Source: Pseudomonas sp. N3-W
GTDB taxonomy: Bacteria; Pseudomonadota; Gammaproteobacteria; Pseudomonadales; Pseudomonadaceae
Direction of reading: 5' to 3'
NCBI RefSeq assembly: GCF_024970185.1
Contig: NZ_CP103965.1
Coordinates: 1,732,001 to 1,796,000, forward strand
Length of the DNA: 64,000 nucleotides
In this document: positions 37,268 to 45,560 of the stretch, piece after piece
Layout: every line of letters begins with the position of its first letter
Position numbering within the stretch: the first letter of the stretch is position 1
Made by a program: the position numbers and the translations under genes
Notes under the pieces: generated by a model
Database searches by the model: none
Told to the model about the DNA's origin: nothing
What the model saw: the letters and a program-made list of their open reading frames with translations, nothing else

Positions 37268-37726
37268 ATGATGAACGACGATATGAACGCTCAGGACGAC
37301 CAGGCACTGGCCGATGAATGGGCTGCGGCCCTGGAAGAGACCGGTGACGGCCAAGCCGATATCGACGCCTTGCTGGCGGCGGACACGGGTGGTTCGGCGT
37401 CCAACCGTCTGCCGATGGAAGAGTTTGGCAGCGTGCCGAAAAACAACGACCCAGTGACCCTCGACGGTCCGAACCTGGACGTGATCCTCGATATTCCGGT
37501 GTCGATCTCCATGGAGGTGGGCAGTACCGACATCAACATCCGCAACCTGCTGCAACTCAACCAGGGCTCGGTGATCGAGCTGGATCGCCTGGCCGGTGAG
37601 CCGCTGGATGTGCTGGTCAACGGCACACTCATCGCCCACGGCGAAGTGGTCGTGGTCAACGAAAAGTTCGGCATCCGCCTGACCGACGTGATCAGCCCAA
37701 GCGAACGCATCAAGAAGCTGCGCTAA
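37268..37726 (+). CDS. fliN: motor switch protein FliN
   Basis: A 152-residue C-ring protein. The N-terminal ~65 residues are acidic and variable. The C-terminal SPOA domain (VILDIPVSISMEVGSTDI, NLLQLNQGSVIELDR, VNEKFGIRLTDVISP) is classic FliN. Two ATG codons are adjacent at 37268 and 37271. Its stop is followed immediately by the GTG of fliO. Confidence 0.96.
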   Translation: MMNDDMNAQDDQALADEWAAALEETGDGQADIDALLAADTGGSASNRLPMEEFGSVPKNNDPVTLDGPNLDVILDIPVSISMEVGSTDINIRNLLQLNQGSVIELDRLAGEPLDVLVNGTLIAHGEVVVVNEKFGIRLTDVISPSERIKKLR

Positions 37727-38185
37727 GTGAAAAAGGTTCTGGGTTTTTTGGCGGGATTGGTGTTGGCGCTGCCGCTGAGCGCGATGGCGGCCGAACCGGT
37801 GGCAACGGCGACTGCCGCTGCCGTGCCGGCGGTCAGCAGTGGCGTGGCCGGGCAATTGACGCAACTGGTGTTTGGCCTGCTGCTGGTGCTGGGATTGATC
37901 TTCCTCCTCGCCTGGTTGTTGCGTCGGGTTCAGCAGCACGGTCCTGCCGGCAAAGGGCAGGTCATCGAGCTTATCGGCTCGCGCGCCCTGGGCCCTCGTG
38001 ATCGCCTGATGCTGGTGCAGGTCGGCAACGAGCAGATTCTGCTTGGCCTGAGCCCCGGCTCCATCACCGCGCTGCACGTGCTCAAGGAGCCGGTGCAGGT
38101 GCCCAGCGGCACTGAAAAAGCGACCCCGGAGTTTGCCCAGCGCCTCATGGAGCTGATGGGCAAGGATCATAAGGATAAGAAGTAA
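37727..38185 (+). CDS. fliO: flagellar biosynthetic protein FliO
   Basis: A 152-residue membrane protein that helps assemble the FliP ring. It has an N-terminal signal-like helix ([15 protein letters not shown]), a membrane helix at about residues 45-65 ([19 protein letters not shown]) and a small cytoplasmic domain with [19 protein letters not shown]. The start is GTG directly after the fliN stop. Its stop shares one base with the fliP ATG. Confidence 0.92.
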   Translation: MKKVLGFLAGLVLALPLSAMAAEPVATATAAAVPAVSSGVAGQLTQLVFGLLLVLGLIFLLAWLLRRVQQHGPAGKGQVIELIGSRALGPRDRLMLVQVGNEQILLGLSPGSITALHVLKEPVQVPSGTEKATPEFAQRLMELMGKDHKDKK

Positions 38186-38943
38186 TGGGTGCGTTACGCA
38201 TCGTCTTGACGCTGGCCCTGATGCTGGCCGCGCCACTGGCGTTCGCCGCCGATCCGTTGTCGATCCCGGCGATCACCCTGGGCACCAACGCCAACGGCGC
38301 GCAGGAATACTCGGTCAGCCTGCAGATCCTGCTGATCATGACCGCGCTGAGCTTCATCCCGGCGTTCGTCATGCTGATGACCAGCTTCACGCGAATCATC
38401 ATTGTCTTCTCGATCCTGCGTCAGGCTCTGGGCCTGCAACAGACGCCGTCGAACCAGATCCTTACCGGCATGGCATTGTTCCTCACCATGTTCATCATGG
38501 CACCGGTGTTTGACCGGGTGAACAACGACGCCTTGCAGCCGTACCTGGCGGAAAAACTCACCGCGCAGGACGCCGTGGCCAAGGCCCAGGTGCCGATCAA
38601 GGACTTCATGCTCGCCCAGACCCGCAGCAGCGATCTGGAGCTGTTCATGCGCCTGTCCAAGCGTACCGACATCGCCACCCCGGATCAGGCGCCGCTGACC
38701 ATTCTGGTGCCGGCGTTCGTCACTTCGGAATTGAAAACCGCGTTCCAGATCGGTTTCATGATCTTCATCCCGTTCCTGATCATCGACCTGGTGGTCGCCA
38801 GTGTGCTGATGGCCATGGGGATGATGATGCTCTCGCCGCTGATCATTTCGCTGCCCTTCAAGATCATGCTGTTCGTGCTGGTGGATGGCTGGGCGTTGAT
38901 CATCGGAACATTGGCCAGTAGCTTCGGTGGCGTTTCCCCATGA
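38185..38943 (+). CDS. fliP: flagellar export channel protein FliP
   Basis: A 252-residue core channel protein of the flagellar type III export gate. A cleavable signal peptide ([16 protein letters not shown]) is followed by membrane helices. [35 protein letters not shown] and [19 protein letters not shown] are family signatures. It overlaps fliQ by four bases. Confidence 0.97.
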   Translation: MGALRIVLTLALMLAAPLAFAADPLSIPAITLGTNANGAQEYSVSLQILLIMTALSFIPAFVMLMTSFTRIIIVFSILRQALGLQQTPSNQILTGMALFLTMFIMAPVFDRVNNDALQPYLAEKLTAQDAVAKAQVPIKDFMLAQTRSSDLELFMRLSKRTDIATPDQAPLTILVPAFVTSELKTAFQIGFMIFIPFLIIDLVVASVLMAMGMMMLSPLIISLPFKIMLFVLVDGWALIIGTLASSFGGVSP

Positions 38944-39209
38944 CTCCAGAAGTAGCGGTAGACATCTTTCGCGAGGCGCTCTGGTTGACCACCATGATGG
39001 TCGCCGTGCTGGTGATCCCGAGCCTGCTCGTGGGTTTGCTGGTGGCGATGTTCCAGGCCGCTACCCAGATCAACGAACAGACCCTGAGCTTCCTGCCGCG
39101 TCTTCTGGTGATGCTGGTGACACTGATCGTTGCCGGCCCGTGGCTGATCCAGACTTTCATGGAATACATCCTGCAGTTGTACGGCAGTATTCCTCAGGTC
39201 ATCGGCTAA
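38940..39209 (+). CDS. fliQ: flagellar export channel protein FliQ
   Basis: An 89-residue protein with two membrane helices. The N-terminus is [20 protein letters not shown], and [20 protein letters not shown] is the conserved loop and second-helix entry. Four copies would spiral around FliP-FliR in the gate. It starts inside the fliP stop. Confidence 0.96.
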   Translation: MTPEVAVDIFREALWLTTMMVAVLVIPSLLVGLLVAMFQAATQINEQTLSFLPRLLVMLVTLIVAGPWLIQTFMEYILQLYGSIPQVIG

Positions 39210-39212
39210 ACC

Positions 39213-39995
39213 ATGTCGCTGTTGCAGCTGACCGATACCCAGATCAGTACCTGGGTGGCGACGTTCATGTTGCCGCTGTTTCGCGTCGGCGCCTTGCTGA
39301 TGGTCATGCCGATTTTCGGCACGACCCTGGTGCCCAAGCGGGTGCGCGCCTACCTCGCCCTGGCGATCACCGTGGTGATTGCGCCGGGGTTGCCGCCGAT
39401 GCCACCGGTCAATCCGCTGGACCTCAGCGGCCTGCTGTTGATTGCCGAGCAGATCCTGGTCGGTGCCGTGCTGGGCTTTTCGTTGCAGTTGTTCTTCCAG
39501 GCGTTCGTGGTCGCCGGGCAGATCGTCGCGATCCAGATGGGCATGGGTTTCGCCTCGATGGTCGACCCCACCAACGGCGTCTCGGTGGCGGTGATCGGGC
39601 AGTTTTTCACCATGCTGGTGACGCTGATGTTCCTGGGCATGAACGGCCATCTGGTGGTCTTCGAAGTGCTGACTGAAAGCTTTACCACGTTGCCGGTGGG
39701 CAGCGGTTTCCTGGTCAATCACTTCTGGGAGCTGGCCGGTAAACTGGGTTGGGTGCTGGGGGCGGCGCTGTTGCTGGTGCTGCCGGCCATCACCGCATTG
39801 CTGGTGGTCAACATCGCGTTTGGTGTGATGACCCGCGCCGCGCCGCAGCTGAACATCTTCTCCATCGGTTTCCCGCTGACCCTGGTGCTCGGGTTGTTCA
39901 TCACCTGGGTCGGGCTGGCGGACATGCTCAACCAGTTTCAACCGCTGGCCGCCGAGGCCTTGCAGCTCTTGCGCGAACTGGCACAGGTGAACTGA
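39213..39995 (+). CDS. fliR: flagellar export channel protein FliR
   Basis: A 260-residue multi-span membrane protein of the export gate. FRVGALLMVMPIFGTTLVPK, QIVAIQMGMGFASMVDPTNG and FGVMTRAAPQLNIFSIGFP are strongly conserved FliR segments. It begins three bases after fliQ and ends three bases before flhB. Confidence 0.96.
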   Translation: MSLLQLTDTQISTWVATFMLPLFRVGALLMVMPIFGTTLVPKRVRAYLALAITVVIAPGLPPMPPVNPLDLSGLLLIAEQILVGAVLGFSLQLFFQAFVVAGQIVAIQMGMGFASMVDPTNGVSVAVIGQFFTMLVTLMFLGMNGHLVVFEVLTESFTTLPVGSGFLVNHFWELAGKLGWVLGAALLLVLPAITALLVVNIAFGVMTRAAPQLNIFSIGFPLTLVLGLFITWVGLADMLNQFQPLAAEALQLLRELAQVN

Positions 39996-39998
39996 GCC

Positions 39999-41138
39999 AT
40001 GGCTGAGAGCGAAAGCGGTCAAGACAAAACAGAAGACCCCACGGACAAAAAGAAAAAGGACGCCCGGGAGAAGGGCGAGGTTGCGCGCTCCAAGGAACTC
40101 AATACCCTGGCAATCATGCTGGTCGGTGCCAGTGCCTTGCTGATTTTTGGCGGCGCCCTGGCCCAGGACCTGATGGAGCTGATGCGCCTGAATTTCTCGC
40201 TGCCGCGAGAGGTGATTCTCGATCAGAAATACATGAGTACCTACCTGATGCATTCGGGGCAGGTCGCGTTGTGGGCGATTCAGCCGATCATGATCTCGTT
40301 GGTGCTGGCGGCGCTGATCGGCCCCATTTCACTGGGTGGCTGGCTGTTCTCCGCGGGCAGCATGGCGCCCAAGTTCAGCCGCATGAACCCGCTCAGCGGC
40401 CTTAAACGAATGTTCTCCAGCAAGGCGCTGGTCGAGCTGCTCAAGGCCCTGGCCAAATTCATCATCATTCTGTTCGTGGCGCTGGCGGTGTTGTCATCCG
40501 ACATCGACGACCTGCTGCGCATCGCCCACGAACCGCTGGACCGGGCCATCATCCACAGCCTGCAAGTGGTGGGCTGGAGTACCTTGTGGATGGCCTGCGG
40601 GCTGATCATCATCGCCGCCGTGGACGTGCCGGTGCAGCTGTGGGAAAGCCACAAGAAACTGCTGATGACCAAGCAGGAAATACGCGACGAACACAAAGAC
40701 CAGGAAGGCCGACCCGAGGTCAAACAGCGGATTCGCCAACTGCAGCGCGAAATGTCCCAGCGCCGCATGATGGCCGCGATCCCCGATGCCGACGTGGTCA
40801 TCACCAACCCGACCCACTACGCCGTTGCGCTCAAGTACGACCCGGAGAAGGGCGGGGCACCCATGCTCATCGCCAAGGGCAGTGACTTCCTGGCGTTGAA
40901 GATCCGTGAAATCGCCGTGGCCAACGAAGTATTGCTGCTTGAGTCCCCGGCGCTGGCGCGTTCGATCTATTACTCGACCGAACTGGATCAGGAAATTCCG
41001 GGTGGGCTCTATCTGGCCGTCGCCCAGGTCCTGGCCTACGTTTACCAGATCCGCCAGCACCGCGCCGGCAAGGGCAAACGCCCGGATCCGCTGAAAGGGG
41101 ATTTGCCGATCCCGCCGGATTTGAGGCGTGATTCCTGA
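39999..41138 (+). CDS. flhB: export switch protein FlhB
   Basis: A 379-residue protein with four membrane helices and a cytoplasmic autocleaving domain. The cleavage motif NPTH is at residues 270-273 (VVITNPTHYAVALKY). The charged N-terminus KTEDPTDKKKKDAREKGEV is typical. The last 88 bases of the gene up to the final serine codon are repeated at 42917-43004, after which foreign-looking DNA separates flhB from flhA. The C-terminus itself appears complete (RRDS stop). Confidence 0.96.
   Translation: MAESESGQDKTEDPTDKKKKDAREKGEVARSKELNTLAIMLVGASALLIFGGALAQDLMELMRLNFSLPREVILDQKYMSTYLMHSGQVALWAIQPIMISLVLAALIGPISLGGWLFSAGSMAPKFSRMNPLSGLKRMFSSKALVELLKALAKFIIILFVALAVLSSDIDDLLRIAHEPLDRAIIHSLQVVGWSTLWMACGLIIIAAVDVPVQLWESHKKLLMTKQEIRDEHKDQEGRPEVKQRIRQLQREMSQRRMMAAIPDADVVITNPTHYAVALKYDPEKGGAPMLIAKGSDFLALKIREIAVANEVLLLESPALARSIYYSTELDQEIPGGLYLAVAQVLAYVYQIRQHRAGKGKRPDPLKGDLPIPPDLRRDS
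41047..41134 (+). repeat. 88-bp direct repeat, copy 1: 3' end of flhB
   Basis: From AGATCCGCCAGCACC to CGTGATTC this stretch recurs at 42917-43004 with a single mismatch (GAAAGGGG versus GAAGGGGG). This copy is the functional flhB 3' end. The two copies bracket the first RHS gene and the transposase remnant. Confidence 0.92.
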
Positions 41139-41175
41139 TCTTTTTTATTGAGTTTGATGCTACGTCAATATGCGG

Positions 41176-42264
41176 CTAAAAAATGTCCTTTTGCACAAAG
41201 TATCTCGTTGCGAGCGCTCGACTCTGGAGTTCGCCTTCTGGTGATCTTATTTTGAGCATTTTATCTCTGTATTGATTGGCTATTTCTCTAAATAGAGGGT
41301 CGCGGGATTTATTTATTTCGCTCGGTAGCAACTGTAGATTGCTGGTGCTGAATATTATCTTTTCAGGGTGTCGACGGTCTCTTAGCAAGCCTAATACTTC
41401 TCTCAGTGTTTCTGCGTTATCAGGTAGTTGCAGGGAGGGAGGAAGTCTGTGTGTCGAAATTTTATTGTCGATTATATTCTGTATTGTCAGGTTTTTTAGA
41501 GAAGGGGGCGAGGTCTTATTGGAGAGGGGGAAGAGCTGGCGGTAGTCAGTTTCAAATATATCTTGTTGAAGAGTGATTGCTTTAGATTTTTGCTTGTCTG
41601 TTTGAAGTATACTTCTAAGGTTAATTGCTTTGTCGCGACTTATTCCTGTGTTTAATGTCAGGAATTGATTGGGTTTGATGCCCTGTATTGTTCGGCTTTC
41701 TATGTACCTCATAAGTGACGCCAGTATAGGGCTGTGTCCTGTGCTGTCGCTCCAGGTTATTGGGTCTCCAAAACAATACGCATAACTATTCAATCCACCC
41801 TGTTCAAACGGACTCAAACTATCCGGACTATTAAACCGCATCAATACCGGATTAAACGCCCGATACCCATTCCCCAATAAATAATGCCCGGTCACCGGGT
41901 CTCGCCGTTCGCCATTGAACCCCAGCAAGCTGGTCAACCCGCTTTCAGCAGGGCGATGGCCATAGGGCGAATAAGCAATAGGTTGTCGCTGTTGGCTGGC
42001 TTCAAGGGTCTGCAGCACCGAACGCTGCTGATCGGTGACCAGCAACGTGGTGTCAATCGCATCATCCTGACGCCGTAGTTGCGCCAGCAGCAGATCATCG
42101 TGCTGCACAATGGAATGCCCGGTCGTCCCCTGTATTTCGGTGGCCAACCGGCTTTTGCAGTAGAAACGCTGAAGCGTGGGTGTGTTCGGCTGAGCGTGGC
42201 CAGTCAGCCGGTCGAGGGGGTCGTAGCGATATTGGCAAAGTAGGGTTTCGCGTGGCGCTGGCAT
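41176..42264 (-). CDS. short RHS-core protein with unique tail 1
   Basis: A 362-residue minus-strand protein. Residues 1-177 are the end of an RHS core: QYRYDPLDRL, YSPYGHRP, LLGFNGERRDPVTGHYLLG and NPVLMRFNSPDSLSPF. The closing motif is DSTGH, where the usual form has DPxG. Residues 178-362 are a unique AT-rich tail, charged and helical-looking, that I cannot assign. There is no long YD-repeat cage, signal peptide or PAAR domain. GGAG lies nine bases before the ATG. The gene ends 37 bases from flhB, leaving no space for an immunity gene. It may be a polymorphic toxin or an RHS remnant. Confidence 0.8.
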   Translation of the reverse strand: MPAPRETLLCQYRYDPLDRLTGHAQPNTPTLQRFYCKSRLATEIQGTTGHSIVQHDDLLLAQLRRQDDAIDTTLLVTDQQRSVLQTLEASQQRQPIAYSPYGHRPAESGLTSLLGFNGERRDPVTGHYLLGNGYRAFNPVLMRFNSPDSLSPFEQGGLNSYAYCFGDPITWSDSTGHSPILASLMRYIESRTIQGIKPNQFLTLNTGISRDKAINLRSILQTDKQKSKAITLQQDIFETDYRQLFPLSNKTSPPSLKNLTIQNIIDNKISTHRLPPSLQLPDNAETLREVLGLLRDRRHPEKIIFSTSNLQLLPSEINKSRDPLFREIANQYRDKMLKIRSPEGELQSRALATRYFVQKDIF

Positions 42265-42280
42265 GAGTGGGTGCTCCGCA

Positions 42281-42522
42281 GGTCTGAAGTGCTGGCGTTC
42301 AGTATTGGCGCGATTGCAGCGGCTGGGTACTAGCAGAACTGTTAGGTTCGCTGTTGTCTGTTCCGCGCTCTATTGCGAGTAGCACCTGTGGCGAGGGAGC
42401 TTGCTCCCGTTCGGCTGCGCAGCAGTCGTTAACCCCCGTAAATGGAGTTTTGTCTGGCAGGCCGCGGTTGCGGGTTTGGGGCCGCTACGCGTCCCAGCGG
42501 GAGCAAGCTCCCTCGCCACAGT
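42281..42522. repeat. 266-bp-family repeat, isolated copy A, with REP pair
   Basis: Starting GGTCTGAAGTGCTGGCG and ending CTCGCCACAGTG, this is a near-identical copy of the unit that is tandemly repeated at 44135-45456. It contains facing REP arms GTGGCGAGGGAGCTTGCTCCC and GGGAGCAAGCTCCCTCGCCAC. It lies just upstream of the first RHS gene, as the tandem copies do for the second. Confidence 0.88.
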
Positions 42523-42541
42523 GTTCGTGGGCGGCACACCC

Positions 42542-42916
42542 AAAAGGGGACAGATTTATTTTGGACGGTCACGTTGGCTAGACTGAGCTTGTTTTGCTTC
42601 GCTAGCAAAAGATGGACATGGTTGGTCATCAAACAATAAGCCTAAACGTTTGCACCCAGAGCTTCTTTTTCAGCTCTCGCAGGTCTGAGAGGTGGTACTC
42701 AAAATCAGCAGGCCCAGCGAACAACTTACCGGTTGTGGCCTCGTTGAACGATGTGGCGGGAGTAGTTGGGCATTACAACTCGTCCTGTTCTGGGCATGTA
42801 TCGTTTTACGTCCATGTAGTGAAAGTGGATGCGTAGCGGGAACGAATGGCTTCGCTCTCGTTTTTTTGTAAATGAGCTTTTCTGTTTTTTAATTTAAATA
42901 AATCTGTCCCTTTTTT
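42542..42916 (-). mobile_element. remnant of REP-associated transposase element with inverted ends
   Basis: The ends are inverted repeats: AAAAGGGGACAGATTTATTT at 42542 and AAATAAATCTGTCCCTTTTT at 42896-42915. Near the left end the minus strand encodes MMTNHVHLLLA (around 42600-42632). This is the HUH catalytic region typical of Y1 REP-associated (IS200-like) transposases. The reading frame then breaks and the remaining ~270 bases show no protein, so only a fragment is left. Its right end touches the flhB duplication exactly, which suggests it took part in the rearrangement. Confidence 0.65.
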
Positions 42917-43004
42917 AGATCCGCCAGCACCGCGCCGGCAAGGGCAAACGCCCGGATCCGCTGAAGGGGGATTTGCCGATCCCGCCGGATTTGAGGCGTG
43001 ATTC
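42917..43004 (+). repeat. 88-bp direct repeat, copy 2: duplicated flhB 3' end
   Basis: A non-functional second copy of the last 29 codons of flhB, one mismatch from copy 1. It is followed by CGTAA instead of CCTGA, so both copies would encode the same final serine and a stop. The stop codons differ, which points to descent from two flhB alleles rather than a recent copy event. Confidence 0.92.
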
Positions 43005-43023
43005 GTAAAGGAATGTGAGAGGG

Positions 43024-44118
43024 TTAACTTTCAAAGTATTTGTATCGGATTCGTTGCGCCTCATTTCTAAGCTCAGCAACGTGTTGATCGGTGACTGATT
43101 TTAGCCGTGCCTTATACGAATCTACGAGTTTCTTATCGAAGGTGTTGAAAAAAGATGGAGTTGTGAGTTTTTCATAAATATTACGGGATCCTTGATTGTT
43201 TAAATTTTGTAATAGCGGTACGTAACTTGCCTGCTCAAATTTTACTGAGTTTTCTATTATCGACGAATGAGGTCGTTGGAATCTACTCGTTATGACTTCC
43301 GGGTTTTCAAATATATTGGAAAAGTCGGGGCGTAATTGTTCGTAAGCGAGTTGTTCAAGTTGCCCAGGGCTATTGGGGCGGGAGTTCTCGGCTGCAAGTG
43401 CAATGCGTTTGTCTTTTTCGAGTGTTGTTGCTTGTATGTGTTTTGTTCGGCCGGATATCGCTTTAAGTATGTTTACTATTTTTTTGTACTTGGCTTGCGC
43501 TTTTTCCGCTGTAATGCCTTTCTTTGACAATAATCCGTGACTAAATAAAAACTGCTTGTCTAGTGTGGTGAAGGTGGGTTTAAACATGTGTCCTGTTGGG
43601 TCTGTGAGATTGATGGGGTCTCCTGAGCAATACGCATAACTATTCAATCCGCCCTTCCCAAACGGACTCAAACTGTCCGGGCTATTAAATCGCATCAACA
43701 CCGGATTAAACGCCCGATACCCATTCCCCAACAAATAATGCCCGGTCACCGGGTCTCGCCGTTCGCCATTGAAGCCTAGCAAGCTGGTCAACCCGTTTTC
43801 ATCAGGGCGATGGCCATAGGGCGAATAAGCAATAGGTTGTCGCTGTTGGCTGGCTTCAAGGGTCTGCAGCACCGAACGCTGCTGATCGGTGGCCAGCAAC
43901 GTGGTGTTAATCGCATCATCCTGACGCCGTAGTTGCGCCAGCAGCAGATCATCGTGCTGCACAATGGAATGCCCGGTCGTCCCCTGTATTTCGGTGGCCA
44001 ACCGGCTTTTGCAATAGAAACGCTGAAGCGTGGGTGTGTTCGGCTGAGCGTGGTCAGTCAGCCGGTCGAGGGGGTCGTAGCGATATTGGCAAAGCAGGGT
44101 TTCGCGTGGGGCTGGCAT
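43024..44118 (-). CDS. short RHS-core protein with unique tail 2
   Basis: A 364-residue minus-strand protein. Residues 1-177 match the other RHS protein at all but about 12 positions, most of them after residue 150, and close with the canonical NLTDPTGH. Residues 178-364 form a different AT-rich tail, Lys/Glu-rich and probably helical, ending IRYKYFES. It has no resemblance I can see to tail 1 or to a known toxin family. GGAG lies eight bases before the ATG. The tail stops 19 bases from the duplicated flhB end, again without room for an immunity gene. Confidence 0.8.
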   Translation of the reverse strand: MPAPRETLLCQYRYDPLDRLTDHAQPNTPTLQRFYCKSRLATEIQGTTGHSIVQHDDLLLAQLRRQDDAINTTLLATDQQRSVLQTLEASQQRQPIAYSPYGHRPDENGLTSLLGFNGERRDPVTGHYLLGNGYRAFNPVLMRFNSPDSLSPFGKGGLNSYAYCSGDPINLTDPTGHMFKPTFTTLDKQFLFSHGLLSKKGITAEKAQAKYKKIVNILKAISGRTKHIQATTLEKDKRIALAAENSRPNSPGQLEQLAYEQLRPDFSNIFENPEVITSRFQRPHSSIIENSVKFEQASYVPLLQNLNNQGSRNIYEKLTTPSFFNTFDKKLVDSYKARLKSVTDQHVAELRNEAQRIRYKYFES

Positions 44119-44134
44119 AAGGGGTGCTCCGCAG

Positions 44135-45456
44135 ATTGAAAGTGCTGGCGTTCAGTATTGGCGCGATTGCAGCGGCTGGGTACTAGCAGAACTGTCAGGT
44201 TCGCTGTTTGTCTGTTCCGCGCTCTATTGCGAGTAGCACCTGTGGCGAGGGAGCTTGCTCCCGTTCGGCTGCGCAGCAGTCGTTAACCTCCGTAAATGGA
44301 GTTTTGTCTGGCAGGCCGCGGTTGCGGGTTTGGGGCCGCTGCGCGTCCCAGCGGGAGCAAGCTCCCTCGCCACAGTGCAGATCGCTTGCAGCTTGCGCAG
44401 GTCTGAAGTGCTGGCGTTCAGTATTGGCGCGATTGCAGCGGCTGGGGACTAGCAGAACTGTCAGGTTCGCTGTTGTCTGTTCCGCGCTCTATTGCGAGTA
44501 GCACCTGTGGCGAGGGAGCTTGCTCCCGTTCGGCTGCGCAGCAGTCGTTAACCCCCGTAAATGGAGTTTTGTCTGGCAGGCCGCGGTTGCGGGTTTAGGG
44601 CCGCTGCGCGTCCCAGCGGGAGCAAGCTCCCTCGCCACAGTGCAGATCGCTTGCAGCTTGCGCAGGTCTGAAGTGCTGGCGTTCAGTATTGGCGCGATTG
44701 CAGCGGCTGGGTACTAGCAGAACTGTCAGGTTCGCTGTTTGTCTGTTCCGCGCTCTATTGCGAGTAGCACCTGTGGCGAGGGCGCTTGCTCCCGTTCGGC
44801 TGCGCAGCAGTCGTTAACCTCCGTAAATGGAGTTTTGTCTGGCAGGCCGCGGTTGCGGGTTTGGGGCCGCTACGCGTCCCAGCGGGAGCAAGCTCCCTCG
44901 CCACAGTGCAGATCGCTTGCAGCTTGCGCAGGTCTGAAGTGCTGGCGTTCAGTATTGGCGCGATTGCAGCGGCTGGGTACTAGCAGAACTGTCAGGTTCG
45001 CTGTTTGTCTGTTCCGCGCTCTATTGCGAGTAGCACCTATGGCGAGGGAGCTTGCTCCCGTTCGGCTGCGCAGCAGTCGTTAACCTCCGTAAATGGAGTT
45101 TTGTCTGGCAGGCCGCGGTTGCGGGTTTGGGGCCGCTGCGCGTCCCAGCGGGAGCAAGCTCCCTCGCCACAGTGCAGATCGCTTGCAGCTTGCGCAGGTC
45201 TGAAGTGCTGGCGTTCAGTATTGGCGCGATTGCAGCGGCTGGGGACTAGCAGAACTGTCAGGTTCGCTGTTTGTCTGTTCCGCGCTCTATTGCGAGTAGC
45301 ACCTGTGGCGAGGGAGCTTGCTCCCGTTCGGCTGCGCAGCAGTCGTTAACCCCCGTAAATGAAATTTTGTCTGGCAGGCCGCGGTTGCGGGTTTGGGGCC
45401 GCTGCGCGTCCCAGCGGGAGCAAGCTCCCTCGCCACAGTGCAGATCGCTTGCAGCT
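44135..45456. repeat. five tandem copies of a ~266-bp REP-containing repeat
   Basis: Unit boundaries at GGTCTGAAGTGCTGG fall at 44400, 44665, 44931 and 45197, giving periods of 265, 266 and 266. A first copy begins near 44135 with a diverged edge, and the last ends at 45456. Copies differ by only a few bases (for example CCTCCG/CCCCCG and CGCTGCGCG/CGCTACGCG). Each carries facing REP arms GAGGGAGCTTGCTCCCG and CGGGAGCAAGCTCCCTC, a different REP class from the operon-end pairs. No gene is credible here; the small open frames simply repeat with the unit. Confidence 0.93.
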
Positions 45457-45484
45457 ACCCACCATTTCCGGTCCGCGTAAAAGT

Positions 45485-45500
45485 TGGAAGGCTTCTTGCA
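45485..45500 (+). promoter_or_regulatory. sigma-54 promoter of flhA
   Basis: TTGGAAGGCTTCTTGCA has GG-N10-GC and TTGCA at -12, with GGAAG in place of GGCAC. It lies only 29 bases after the last tandem repeat and 61 bases before the flhA start. This keeps flhA under FleQ/RpoN control despite the insertion. Confidence 0.7.
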
Positions 45501-45560
45501 GTAGCCGCCCTGCGTCTGCTTCAGGCGTCAAAAGTTTGCTTTAAGGAACGGGGAAAACCG

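Noticed and set aside
41884..42078. Plus-strand open frames across the RHS genes
   Set aside because: They are antisense to a conserved RHS core and differ between the two nearly identical copies.
42429..42632. 67-residue minus-strand open frame containing TNHVHLLL as an intact transposase gene
   Set aside because: Only the HUH-motif fragment is present. The rest of the frame is REP-repeat sequence, so I list it as a remnant.
44255..45349. Repeated 65- to 114-residue open frames in the tandem array
   Set aside because: The same short peptide recurs only because the DNA unit recurs. It overlaps REP palindromes and has no ribosome site.
44135..45456. CRISPR-like tandem repeat array
   Set aside because: The unit is about 266 bases, with no short repeat/unique spacer alternation and no cas genes nearby. 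It is a REP-containing tandem duplication.
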